NCBI GenBank assembly: GCA_016784965.1
Contig: JADHTQ010000018.1
Coordinates: 1 to 64,000, forward strand
Direction of reading: 5' to 3'
DNA length: 64,000 nt
From: Bacteriovoracaceae bacterium
GTDB lineage: Bacteria; Bdellovibrionota; Bacteriovoracia; Bacteriovoracales; Bacteriovoracaceae
In this document: piece by piece, positions 25,298-34,071 of the stretch
Numbering within the stretch: the first letter of the stretch is position 1
How the letters are laid out: each line of letters begins with the position of its first letter
The notes under the pieces: model-generated
What the model saw: the letters and a program-made list of their open reading frames with translations, nothing else
What the model was told of the DNA's origin: nothing
The model's database searches: none
Program-made: the position numbers and the translations under genes

Positions 25298-28087
25298 ATG
25301 AAGAAAAATCTAATAATTACATTATGTTGGGGCATCCTCGGATTCTTACTTGTTTTGACAAAAGTCTACAGTGAGGATTCTTTAACTCGTCAATTAGAAA
25401 ATGACCTAGTTAGCTCTATGTTTGCGTGCAATCTGGGTGAAACCAACAAAATATTAGATCAAGGCCTAAATCCAAACTTCACCATAGCGGGTGAGAAGTT
25501 TCCAGCAGGTCAAACACCAGCTAGTCTTGTAAAGTTTCTTCACTGTTTTGATGAAGGGCAACCTTATGATTATAAACAACGAAATGCCAATTACAAATTA
25601 AAGCTTAGAAAAATACTTGAGGATCATGGCGCAAGCATTAGCGAGGAGGGTACCTACCTTCTGCACGGACAATTTAGGGATACGTATCATGATGCTCTGT
25701 TTGCGAGTTTAAAAATTTGTGATGTAGAAAACGTAGAATGGATCTTGCAACGTGGGGATTACTCTTTGGCCCGTTTTGATGGAAATGATTGGTATCAAGG
25801 TATGAACACCATTGCTTATGTCATGGCAAATTTTTGTGGAGAGACAAAACTTTATGATGAAAAAGTTCGAGACAAGGTTTTGGCCAAAAAAAGAGTGCTG
25901 ATAAATATTTTAGTTGAACACGGAGCGGACTTAAATGCATTAGTTCGTGTAAATGACCGTAATATCTATGTGCCGGCTTACCATATTGCCTTTTATACAG
26001 ATGTAAAAACACATGCTACCAAGTTGGCGGTTTACGCTATAATGCTTGGAGCAGATAAATTTGCTAAAACATCAATGGGCAAAAATATCTTATATATGCC
26101 GATCAACCAAGGCGATATAAGTTTCGACAATCTTATGAGACTGCTGGATGTCGGTGTGGATTTTATGGGCCGAGATTTTTTAGGCGCTGATCAGTCTACC
26201 CTGTTTCCAGTTGCGCATTATAGAAGAGTTGAAAATGAACAATTACTAAAGCGTCTACAGACTAAGGGATTTTCCTTCGAAGGCGGCGATTACTCCAAAG
26301 AAGTGCTCGATCATCCTTTCTATCGAGAAATTGAGTTTGCAGTCGACGGCAGGGTTAAAGATAATAGCAATATTGAATACGTTAAGTACATTGAGAAATT
26401 TCTAATAGGTAATTACCCAACACTGTTAAATAGAGGTAGTGGCAAAGAGCAGGTGTCACCTATTATGGCCATGATGAAATTGTTTTGCCCGGTTACCCAG
26501 TTTGACAAAACGATCTCCTATAGTTTTGATTCAAAGTATGAAACAGTATCGCAGCGACAAAAGATGTATGAAGCACGTCTTTATAAGTGGTTTTTAAAAT
26601 TTTTAAAAAGATCTAAGTTTGATGTTAACTTTGTAGATGCTAATGGATATGGGTATATGGCATATGCTGTTCATTTTTGTCCGAATGAAGTTGTTAAGGT
26701 GTTACAAAAGAAGGGTCTTTCGGTAAAGGGCCCAAAGCTTGCTGCAAAAAATGTGACGCAGGTTTTTGAAGATATCCTGGGCATTGATGGGATAAATGAT
26801 CGTTTCAGGCGACTTCCGTTTAATAATGACCATAGAAATTTGAGTTTACTGCAAAGCTCAAGAGAGGACTACCAGCAGTTGAGTCTGCCAGATTACACCT
26901 TTAAAAACAAAAAGATTGTGTCACAATTTAATACTGCAGATGAATTTATCTCGTGGAGGTCACTAGATGAATATGGATTAAGTCGAAATGGCACTTTAAA
27001 AATACCAGTTCTTGCAGAAGTTCAGTTTTATCGCTACACAGATATTTTGAAGCACCAGATAGATCCATATAAAATAAAGAGGGTACAAACCATAAATGTT
27101 GTTGGGACCTTGTTGGCCATCAACTATTATAACACTAAAAAAAGTGGGCCTTATTCATCTATGCAAATTAATTTTCCAGTAACAGCAGTGGAGCTTGAAA
27201 ATAGAGGTGATTACTTGGATGTTACCTTAATCGGTGATAGGCAACAGCAAAAACAATGGATTTCGCTAAAAGATCCAGGTGGACCAGTTGGGATCACTTT
27301 TAAAATGGTCAAAAATAATAAAAGGTCACTTCATAAACGTTTCGTACAGTCAACGCTTAGGTTTAATGGTTTGGCCCAATTACAATTAACAAAAAGTAAT
27401 GCTGGTATCTTCATCGAAGAAACAATATTTGGTCGCTACCATCCAAATATTCACTGTGAAACACCATTTTGTAATTTTTTAACCACCAAAGTTGATTCTG
27501 CTGGAAACTTAAATATTTCGATTGATGAGACTAAGCTTACAAATGTCGATGACATGGGCAAGCTGCTTTGGCAGTTTACTCAGGCAGATGCAGTGGTGAG
27601 AAAAGAATTAGTTGATAATGCTTTTTCTACAACTGATGTTGCTTTTTCTCTGTTTTTTCCAGATCTGTTGTATCTAACACCTAAAACTGTCATAGAAGAA
27701 GATGTTAACCGCAAAATTCTAATCAATCTACTAAGGTTTATAGGTCTTAGAAGAATACAATACGACATAGATGGTCTAATAAAAAAATTAGAAGATATAA
27801 AATATCTCACAAAGTATGGTAAGACCGATTATCTGCTGTTTAAGTATTTGCTTGGTGAGGGGAGTTTAAATACTTTGGTAGCCGCTATTTTAGGTGATTC
27901 ATTAACTTTTAAACGCTTCTATATTAACTTAACACAATTTGACCATTCATTTCGACCAGCAATTAAAGATAAACTTAAAGAGGTAATTCAAGATGTGGGA
28001 GGGAAGATATCAAAGTTGAGACAGAAGTTTAAACTTTCACAAAGAGAAATTGATGCTATCACAAAAAAATTAGGAAAGTTTAGATGA
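25298..28087 (+). CDS. Large exported protein with divergent ankyrin-like repeats
   Basis: A 929-residue product beginning MKKNLIITLCWGILGFLLV with a signal peptide ending near YSE. The first ~330 residues show helix-pair repeats in the ankyrin style (ACNLGETNKILDQGLNPN, INILVEHGADLNAL, YAIMLGADKFA, LMRLLDVGVDF). The middle (about 560-720) is beta-rich and the end is helical and basic. ATG 25298 is preferred because it starts the signal peptide; longer in-frame starts (TTG 25259, ATG 25286) add a charged leader. It overlaps the next gene by four bases (ATGA), heading the operon that contains toxin 1. No whole-protein family is recognised. Confidence 0.6.
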   Translation: MKKNLIITLCWGILGFLLVLTKVYSEDSLTRQLENDLVSSMFACNLGETNKILDQGLNPNFTIAGEKFPAGQTPASLVKFLHCFDEGQPYDYKQRNANYKLKLRKILEDHGASISEEGTYLLHGQFRDTYHDALFASLKICDVENVEWILQRGDYSLARFDGNDWYQGMNTIAYVMANFCGETKLYDEKVRDKVLAKKRVLINILVEHGADLNALVRVNDRNIYVPAYHIAFYTDVKTHATKLAVYAIMLGADKFAKTSMGKNILYMPINQGDISFDNLMRLLDVGVDFMGRDFLGADQSTLFPVAHYRRVENEQLLKRLQTKGFSFEGGDYSKEVLDHPFYREIEFAVDGRVKDNSNIEYVKYIEKFLIGNYPTLLNRGSGKEQVSPIMAMMKLFCPVTQFDKTISYSFDSKYETVSQRQKMYEARLYKWFLKFLKRSKFDVNFVDANGYGYMAYAVHFCPNEVVKVLQKKGLSVKGPKLAAKNVTQVFEDILGIDGINDRFRRLPFNNDHRNLSLLQSSREDYQQLSLPDYTFKNKKIVSQFNTADEFISWRSLDEYGLSRNGTLKIPVLAEVQFYRYTDILKHQIDPYKIKRVQTINVVGTLLAINYYNTKKSGPYSSMQINFPVTAVELENRGDYLDVTLIGDRQQQKQWISLKDPGGPVGITFKMVKNNKRSLHKRFVQSTLRFNGLAQLQLTKSNAGIFIEETIFGRYHPNIHCETPFCNFLTTKVDSAGNLNISIDETKLTNVDDMGKLLWQFTQADAVVRKELVDNAFSTTDVAFSLFFPDLLYLTPKTVIEEDVNRKILINLLRFIGLRRIQYDIDGLIKKLEDIKYLTKYGKTDYLLFKYLLGEGSLNTLVAAILGDSLTFKRFYINLTQFDHSFRPAIKDKLKEVIQDVGGKISKLRQKFKLSQREIDAITKKLGKFR

Positions 28088-29028
28088 AATTAATTAACGT
28101 TGCTTTCTCACTAATCTGTTTTATGTATTTTGCTTCCTGTGTGCATGATAGGACAAAGAGGCTTCGGGATTTTGAAAAAGGTCCTACAGACAAGACTGCT
28201 AAGGAATATATCGATACTATCAACATAAATATTGGAAATGGTCAAACGATTTGCGGGGTCCTCAATTTGACACATAGCAATGATCTTGAGCTTTGGGCAG
28301 ATAACCAATTGCATGTTGCTCATAACTGGCAAAAAACAATAGATGATCATTTTACCCCTATAGAAAGCGCTAATGTGAGATCATTTATGAAAGATTTTTT
28401 ATTAAATATAAGTGAACGAGAATTTGATAAAGCAGTTTTAACAAAAGATGTAATTGGAAATTGGGTACAAAATCTTAGTTTGGTTGATCACGATGATTTT
28501 AAAAGGGCATTGGATATTAGAAAGCTACAACCTGTTACTACTTCACAAAGACAAATATTTGATTGTGCTGAAGAGGTTATATATCGATTAAACTATAAAA
28601 AGGTTGCAAAAAAGTTAGCGTTAGTAGTGGCCATCTATATGACTATAGAGCAACAAAATATTGCTCATAGATTGCATATTGTGAAATTGGAATTCAGTTT
28701 TCAAAATTCTATGAATTACATTCTTCCACTCCAAGGTGCTCTTGAGGAATTTGAAAATAAAATTGATAGCTTTACCTTGAGTCAGCTTCTTGAGCTGATT
28801 GAGCGGTTGTTAACCCTAAGTGTGGATTTACAAAAAAATTTAGATGACTACAAAGATTTCTTTTCCGTCACACAACAAGTAAATGTGACTTCTATGTTTG
28901 AAAGTATGAAGAAATTGCAAGATACTCTTAAGAACATGAAAAAAGATGCAGAGGCAAAATGGTATATGTATATGGATGTACATGTTGAGAGTGCTCTTGA
29001 ATCTCTTCGGGCCATTGGAGATCTTTAA
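28084..29028 (+). CDS. Unrecognised lipoprotein coupled to toxin 1
   Basis: A 314-residue protein with a lipoprotein signal: hydrophobic N-terminus and lipobox YFASC, so Cys19 would be lipidated. The rest is almost entirely helical with coiled-coil character in the last 120 residues (EEFENKIDSFTLSQLLELIE, SMFESMKKLQDTLKNMKK). It overlaps the upstream gene by four bases and the toxin gene by one (TAATG), so the three are translated together. Coupling to an exported toxin suggests an export or anchoring partner; this is inference. Confidence 0.6.
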   Translation: MKLINVAFSLICFMYFASCVHDRTKRLRDFEKGPTDKTAKEYIDTININIGNGQTICGVLNLTHSNDLELWADNQLHVAHNWQKTIDDHFTPIESANVRSFMKDFLLNISEREFDKAVLTKDVIGNWVQNLSLVDHDDFKRALDIRKLQPVTTSQRQIFDCAEEVIYRLNYKKVAKKLALVVAIYMTIEQQNIAHRLHIVKLEFSFQNSMNYILPLQGALEEFENKIDSFTLSQLLELIERLLTLSVDLQKNLDDYKDFFSVTQQVNVTSMFESMKKLQDTLKNMKKDAEAKWYMYMDVHVESALESLRAIGDL

Positions 29029-31034
29029 TGAAAAGGATAGTTCTATATTTGGTATTGCTGAGCTTGGTGGCCCTGCAAGTTTTTGCAGTAGATGAAGTAG
29101 TATCTGTAATAAAAGATGGACGAAATAATCCGATGGCAACCGTGACATACTACCATGAACAAGGAGGTGTGGGGGTTAGTGTTTCATCTTTTCCAGGTCT
29201 TTTAGTAAAAGAGGTTGGGTCTGAAGACATCTTGGTATACGATTTCGATACCTCCTCTGAATTAATAATGCATGTAAAAGTATTTGAAATTTTAAATCCA
29301 ATTACTGCAGGAGGAGTACGAGCAGAAATAGGATATACTAAACAATTTGGAGTCGATGTTGCAACATTACCACTAGTTTCCAAGTTGGATGAAAAATCGC
29401 CACTTATAAAAAAGAAAGAAATAAAACGTAAATACCTGATTAGTCATTCGACCATATCACATGCAGTTAACTTGATAAAAGATCTGCCTAAGCCGTTTCA
29501 AAAGACTGTCCATTATCCTAAATCTGCATATGATCAACATATGCAAGAGCATGAACACTTATATCGAAGTATGTTAGAGCGCTTGTTGGAGAGACGTGCA
29601 CAATTTCAAGATTTCAAAAATCGTATTCGAAATTCACTAGGGGCGCCATATGCTCAAAGAGAAGACGATGTCAGGTTACAAATTCAAGCAGCGATGGATG
29701 GCCTTGACGTTTATGGTGAGGATATCCGCTTTGTCCAAACAAGTGCCAATGCTCTTTTGAGACCGACTTTGCCGTCTTCTATAGATCCAATAGAAATTGT
29801 AGCAGAGGAGAAGATAGCATCTGCAGAGATATTAGTAGAGCGGGAAGCTTTTAATAAGGCACTCTATGCCGATGTAACTGCCCCGACATTCTATTCAGAT
29901 TTACTACAGCTTGATATTAAGTTTAACCCTAAAGACGACAGCGATTTGAGTGCATTAACCATCTACCGAGATGCCCAAAAGCAAAAGTCAAAAAGACAGA
30001 AAAAAGATCAAAGGTATTATGAGCTAGACTTTTCGCAAAATATTATTGAGATTAGGCAGGCCAAGAAAACACAATTTGAACAAATTGTTCTAGATCACTT
30101 AAGTGATATTGCAACTGCTGTTAACGAACAAAATAACCATCTTTTAATCGAATCTTTATCCTTTTTTTCCAAATCAGAAGATTTTCAAAAAGGTCTTGCG
30201 GCCTCTTTTGCCAATAATATTAATCCGGTCTCTTTTTTATATCCGATTCAAGCTGGTTGTGAATCAAACTGGTGTGAGCTAGGAGCTGTCGTCGGTGATG
30301 CAAGTTCCATGCTTCTTGGTACCTTAGAATTACTTGGGGGAGTTGGATTGACAATTGGAGGTAGTGGGCTTGCCGTTGGAAGTGCTTTAGCAGCATCTGG
30401 GGGGGCAATACCGGCCCTTGCCGCTGCGTCTGTTGGTGCACTTGCTGTAATAAAAGGTCTAGCTTTTGCATCCCATGGAGCATCGGTTTTTAGTAATGCT
30501 TTTGGTTCTATGTATGACAAGATTACTAGTAAGTTTAATTTGCGGCAGGTATTTAAAAGTAAAAAGGTGATGGATTCTGCGGGGAAATTGGGACTAAAAA
30601 AAGCAGATGATATAAAACAATACGCTTCTAAGGTAAAGAATTATAAAGGAAAAATCCCTGTTGGTGATATTCCATATTGGAAAGGATCAGGACCACAAAG
30701 TGGAATCCTAGGAATAAATGATTTATCAAAATCCAATAAAGCAATAAAGAACTATTTTCCGAAGGAAGGTGGAATTGAGTATGTTTTTGATACCAAAACC
30801 AATACTTTTTTAGTGGGAAAAGCTAAAAAACACTCACTACGCCATCCAGGATTAGCTGATTCAATACAAGCAGATCACAATAATGTTGTTGGAGGTATGT
30901 TCTCAAGAGGAAAAAATGGCGAAATTTTCCTTAATCAACATACTGGACATTTCTATAAGAATTGGACTCCAGCAATTGAAAAACAACTTAAAGAAGCGAT
31001 GAAGAAACATGGCATAGATTTTATATGGAAATGA
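29028..31034 (+). CDS. Sec-exported polymorphic toxin 1
   Basis: A 668-residue modular toxin. Parts: signal peptide (1-20, ends LQVFA); beta domain (about 21-130); helical carrier (about 140-405); Gly/Ala-rich hydrophobic segment (about 413-497, GGVGLTIGGSGLAVGSALAA); junction FKSKKVMDSAG ending near 518; then a unique 150-residue tip. The carrier is nearly identical to toxin 2 (35466-37418) from about residue 140 to the junction, where identity stops abruptly. The tip ends IFLNQHTGHFYKNWTPAIEK and from memory resembles type-43 polymorphic toxin (BECR-fold RNase) tips; this is unverified. The candidate immunity gene follows. Confidence 0.8.
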   Translation: MKRIVLYLVLLSLVALQVFAVDEVVSVIKDGRNNPMATVTYYHEQGGVGVSVSSFPGLLVKEVGSEDILVYDFDTSSELIMHVKVFEILNPITAGGVRAEIGYTKQFGVDVATLPLVSKLDEKSPLIKKKEIKRKYLISHSTISHAVNLIKDLPKPFQKTVHYPKSAYDQHMQEHEHLYRSMLERLLERRAQFQDFKNRIRNSLGAPYAQREDDVRLQIQAAMDGLDVYGEDIRFVQTSANALLRPTLPSSIDPIEIVAEEKIASAEILVEREAFNKALYADVTAPTFYSDLLQLDIKFNPKDDSDLSALTIYRDAQKQKSKRQKKDQRYYELDFSQNIIEIRQAKKTQFEQIVLDHLSDIATAVNEQNNHLLIESLSFFSKSEDFQKGLAASFANNINPVSFLYPIQAGCESNWCELGAVVGDASSMLLGTLELLGGVGLTIGGSGLAVGSALAASGGAIPALAAASVGALAVIKGLAFASHGASVFSNAFGSMYDKITSKFNLRQVFKSKKVMDSAGKLGLKKADDIKQYASKVKNYKGKIPVGDIPYWKGSGPQSGILGINDLSKSNKAIKNYFPKEGGIEYVFDTKTNTFLVGKAKKHSLRHPGLADSIQADHNNVVGGMFSRGKNGEIFLNQHTGHFYKNWTPAIEKQLKEAMKKHGIDFIWK

Positions 31035-31048
31035 AACAAGAGGTAATT

Positions 31049-31552
31049 ATGTTTGACATTCTAAAAAAATATAAAAATATTGAAAATGACGAAAATATAG
31101 ATTTACAAAAACAAATTCAGTGGATTTCAATATTTTCAGTCTCAAATGACTATACAGGAGCATCTGTAGGCATTTCTCAAGAAAACAAGTGGATTATCAA
31201 AAAGGATAATAAAGTATATAATATAATCCATAATAATTCATATATGCCAGGATTATTTCTGCTCGAGCATGACATGAGTCATATTTATAAGCTAATAAGC
31301 AAAATTGAGCTAGAAACGGGTACTAAATTAAACTTTCCCTTTGAAGCAATAACAAAAGAAGGCATGAAATCTGATTCGGATTATTGGATAGATTATGCAT
31401 TTAAGTGGTATGAAAAACTTCCTGCAGATAACAAGAAAACCTTTTTTGAAGATTTCAAGAGGATGGAAAAATTAAAAAAATGTCACCAAAAGATTAAACA
31501 AAAGGCAAGTAGAGAAGTAAAAAGAATTTCAAATAACTACTATTCAGACTAA
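31049..31552 (+). CDS. Candidate immunity protein for toxin 1
   Basis: A 167-residue, lysine-rich protein without signal peptide or membrane segment, starting 14 bases after toxin 1. ATG 31049 (MFDILKKY) is chosen because AAGAGG lies six bases upstream; an in-frame ATG at 31025 overlaps the toxin end and has no such site. No family is recognised. Immunity is inferred from position only: a small cytoplasmic protein immediately behind a toxin tip. A cytoplasmic location would fit a toxin that acts inside the recipient cell. Confidence 0.6.
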   Translation: MFDILKKYKNIENDENIDLQKQIQWISIFSVSNDYTGASVGISQENKWIIKKDNKVYNIIHNNSYMPGLFLLEHDMSHIYKLISKIELETGTKLNFPFEAITKEGMKSDSDYWIDYAFKWYEKLPADNKKTFFEDFKRMEKLKKCHQKIKQKASREVKRISNNYYSD

Positions 31553-31599
31553 AAACCAAAAGGTTAACCAACGGGAAATACAAAATAGATATTGAAGGT

Positions 31600-31854
31600 A
31601 TGAAAAAGCATAAAATGGGTATTATTCCAGGCAAAAGCAAATTTTACCACTCAGTAGATGCAGATAAAGCGGTATTGGATGCGGCAGCATTTGCAGATAA
31701 ACATAATCTTTGGACTGGTTCAGGCCTTAATAAAGCGAAGGTTCCGGTTTTAAATACTCAACATATAGGTGTAACAGGAGGAGGAAAAATGACTAGGATT
31801 ATTAATGTGTACGGATCGAAAACAGGATTTATTCACGGAACACCAGGGAATTAA
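31600..31854 (+). CDS. Orphan polymorphic-toxin tip (no carrier)
   Basis: An 84-residue product from ATG 31600, containing FADKHNLWTGSG and ending VYGSKTGFIHGTPGN, the style of a toxin C-terminus. The frame is open upstream to 31537 and still reads protein-like (RLTNGKYKIDIEG) before the ATG, and GAAGG lies only one base from that ATG. This looks like a displaced toxin tip cut off from its carrier, not a free-standing gene. A small gene starts two bases after its stop, as an immunity gene would. The toxin family is not identified. Translation on its own is doubtful; recombination with a carrier could revive it. Confidence 0.6.
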   Translation: MKKHKMGIIPGKSKFYHSVDADKAVLDAAAFADKHNLWTGSGLNKAKVPVLNTQHIGVTGGGKMTRIINVYGSKTGFIHGTPGN

Positions 31855-31856
31855 GT

Positions 31857-32252
31857 ATGGATATTACAAATAGTATTGTAAGTGCATTAAAATCAAGTTT
31901 GCCTTGGTATCCATTTTTACTAAATGAATTTGTAAATGAGGTAGAGTCAACTTTTCCTCAACTGATAACTGAGTACGAAGAAGAAGCAGGTGAACGATGG
32001 ATTAGGTTGAGCTTGAACAATGAACTGTGCTTACTGTTGCACGTTAAGATTCCATTGGTTTTTGCAAGAAGCGATGTTGAAATGAGTGATAAATGGTCTT
32101 GTAAGCTAGACTGGATAAAGTTTAAGGATTCGCAATCAACAGTATTTTCAGCAAAGAAAAATGTGATTGAAGAGTTAAATGATGGTTGTATAGGTGATGC
32201 TCTTGATTCAAGTAATTTCTGCTTAAACGATTTGTGGGTTGTAACTTTATAG
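31857..32252 (+). CDS. Candidate immunity protein for the orphan tip
   Basis: A 131-residue acidic protein without signal peptide, starting two bases after the orphan tip. Its pattern (helical N-terminus, then strands ERWIRLSLNNELCLLLHVK and KLDWIKFKDSQ) is like small cytoplasmic immunity proteins, but no family is recognised. Retention of an intact immunity gene behind a carrier-less tip is the usual state of orphan cassettes in polymorphic toxin loci. The role is inferred from position. Confidence 0.55.
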   Translation: MDITNSIVSALKSSLPWYPFLLNEFVNEVESTFPQLITEYEEEAGERWIRLSLNNELCLLLHVKIPLVFARSDVEMSDKWSCKLDWIKFKDSQSTVFSAKKNVIEELNDGCIGDALDSSNFCLNDLWVVTL

Positions 32253-32289
32253 GGTAACCCGTCCCAGTCACTGGGGGTCATCCATATGA

Positions 32290-32301
32290 GTCTGCTGGCA
32301 C
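32290..32301 (+). repeat. Short copy of the island repeat end
   Basis: GTCTGCTGGCAC here is identical to the last 12 bases of both 100-bp dispersed repeats (24399-24410, 38563-38574). It lies in the 76-base gap between the orphan cassette and the next toxin operon, just after a small hairpin (CCCAG, 32263-32267, with CTGGG, 32271-32275). It thus marks a third module boundary. A chance 12-mer is unlikely but not excluded. Confidence 0.55.
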
Positions 32302-32328
32302 ATGTTTTCATGTTTTGGAGGTATCTGT

Positions 32329-34071
32329 ATGAAAATTGTCTTTCTAGGTTTGCTTCTACTAAGCTTTGTCTTAGGTGCAAGTAATTCAATGCAACCAGAT
32401 ATTTCCTTCCAAACAAAAATAGATATCTCCCAATTTGACCATAAAAAAGTGAGCGCAATATGGTGTATTTTTAGTTCACCGGAATCTAGCACATTCACAG
32501 AAAGTTTACAGGGCAGCTGGCAAGGAACAAAACAACAGCAGGTTCAGCGCTTTGTAAAAAATGGGCATGAATACCTTGCAAGAAAAATTCACTGGGATAG
32601 TGCTCAAACAGATAATACTTTTAAGCTTGTCTTTAAAGCAGACTCTTCACATTTTCAGGGCAGTCATACCCATGACAGACACACCTGCACCTATCGCACA
32701 TGGAGGGGACAGACATCCTCTGCCAGTAATGTCTTAACTGCAAATGCTGCGTTTGTAATCCCTAAAAATGTTTGGGTAGTGAGGATACGAGCAAATAAGA
32801 AAGAGGACCAGTCATTAACCAATGTTCGATTATATAACCTAGATTATAGTACTTCTTCAGATAATGCACACAAGACTTTAATTAAGCGTGCATTTTATTC
32901 ATTTGATGGCAATGAACGATACAAATATTTTTTAGTGAACCCAAGTATTGATGGTACCGATAATTTTGTCTATCTCAATTTAACCCATGTAAGTAAGACT
33001 ATGCAGGCAGACAAACTTGATTTGAGTTTTAAGGTCGATTTCTTGGCCAGAGATGAGTGTTTGAGCAGCTTAAAAGGAGTAACACTATCAGAAATTCTAC
33101 TCAATGAGGTGAAAAATAGTGGAGTTAATGCTGCTATTGTTAATTTATCTTGTATGCTCTCTCCTTTGTACATTGTGCATACCCTTTCTAATCTTATGAT
33201 CCATGGGGTATCGGATTTTTTTCGACAGGTTGACCAGTTGGAGAAGGTTATCACCAAAAAAGTTAAAAAAAATCTTGATAGAAGTAGTATTGATTCCTTT
33301 GCCGTTTTAAATGTACTACTTGATAGGGTAAGGTTTTATTATGCCTATGAAATTTCAAAGGACTTGATGGGACTACTTGCCAGTAATACTGATTTGGGCC
33401 TTGACGGATTACAGTACTTAGAAACCTTGCGGGCCCGAGGTGTATTATATTTAACTGCAGTAATTGATGAACTGATGGCGACAACTGAGCGAATTGATCA
33501 AGGTAGTGACCTTTTTGTGGAAATGAATATTAGAGACAAAAATAATATGAGTATCTTTGGACAAAATTTACTAGCAATGGAAGTTGCCGATTTGGCCCAA
33601 GCTTACCATAAGTTGCCTATACCTAACATGTTAAGTAGAAACCATTATCAACAACTTCTGGCAGCAGTTGAGCGTTTGAAGGTGAGTTATCACGGTTTTA
33701 ATGCTAATTTGACACCTTTTATGAAAAAACCTCATGACTACACCACTGCTGTGCTTAGGACCATACAAGATGACCTGCATGAATTGTTAATTGCCCTAGA
33801 AAATTACACTATGGCGTGGGAAAAATTTGCAGATAATCTACTAGCAGTTAAAAATGAACCAGCACAAATTGCAGATGCTCACAAAAGGTTTCTCTCAGAA
33901 ATTGAGGCCATGTTTAATCTAAATATTGTGGGCCTACATAAAATTTTAACTGAATACTTTAAACACCACTTCGAAGATCCAATATTCGCTAATATGAAGA
34001 CTGCAGGTAAAGTTTATAAAAACCCAAGTGATTTTATGGCAGATTTTAATAAGTTGTTGAGGGTAAAATGA
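32329..34071 (+). CDS. Unrecognised exported protein heading toxin 2 operon
   Basis: A 580-residue protein with a signal peptide (MKIVFLGLLLLSFVLGAS, cleavage about 18-20). The first ~220 residues are beta-rich with a His/Cys cluster (SHTHDRHTCTYRTWRG near 115-130), and the rest is a long helical domain. ATG 32329 is chosen because TTGGAGG lies about seven bases upstream; nine extra residues from 32302 would spoil the signal peptide. It overlaps the next gene by four bases (ATGA). It occupies the position that the 929-residue protein has in the first module but shows no obvious similarity. Function unknown. Confidence 0.6.
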   Translation: MKIVFLGLLLLSFVLGASNSMQPDISFQTKIDISQFDHKKVSAIWCIFSSPESSTFTESLQGSWQGTKQQQVQRFVKNGHEYLARKIHWDSAQTDNTFKLVFKADSSHFQGSHTHDRHTCTYRTWRGQTSSASNVLTANAAFVIPKNVWVVRIRANKKEDQSLTNVRLYNLDYSTSSDNAHKTLIKRAFYSFDGNERYKYFLVNPSIDGTDNFVYLNLTHVSKTMQADKLDLSFKVDFLARDECLSSLKGVTLSEILLNEVKNSGVNAAIVNLSCMLSPLYIVHTLSNLMIHGVSDFFRQVDQLEKVITKKVKKNLDRSSIDSFAVLNVLLDRVRFYYAYEISKDLMGLLASNTDLGLDGLQYLETLRARGVLYLTAVIDELMATTERIDQGSDLFVEMNIRDKNNMSIFGQNLLAMEVADLAQAYHKLPIPNMLSRNHYQQLLAAVERLKVSYHGFNANLTPFMKKPHDYTTAVLRTIQDDLHELLIALENYTMAWEKFADNLLAVKNEPAQIADAHKRFLSEIEAMFNLNIVGLHKILTEYFKHHFEDPIFANMKTAGKVYKNPSDFMADFNKLLRVK

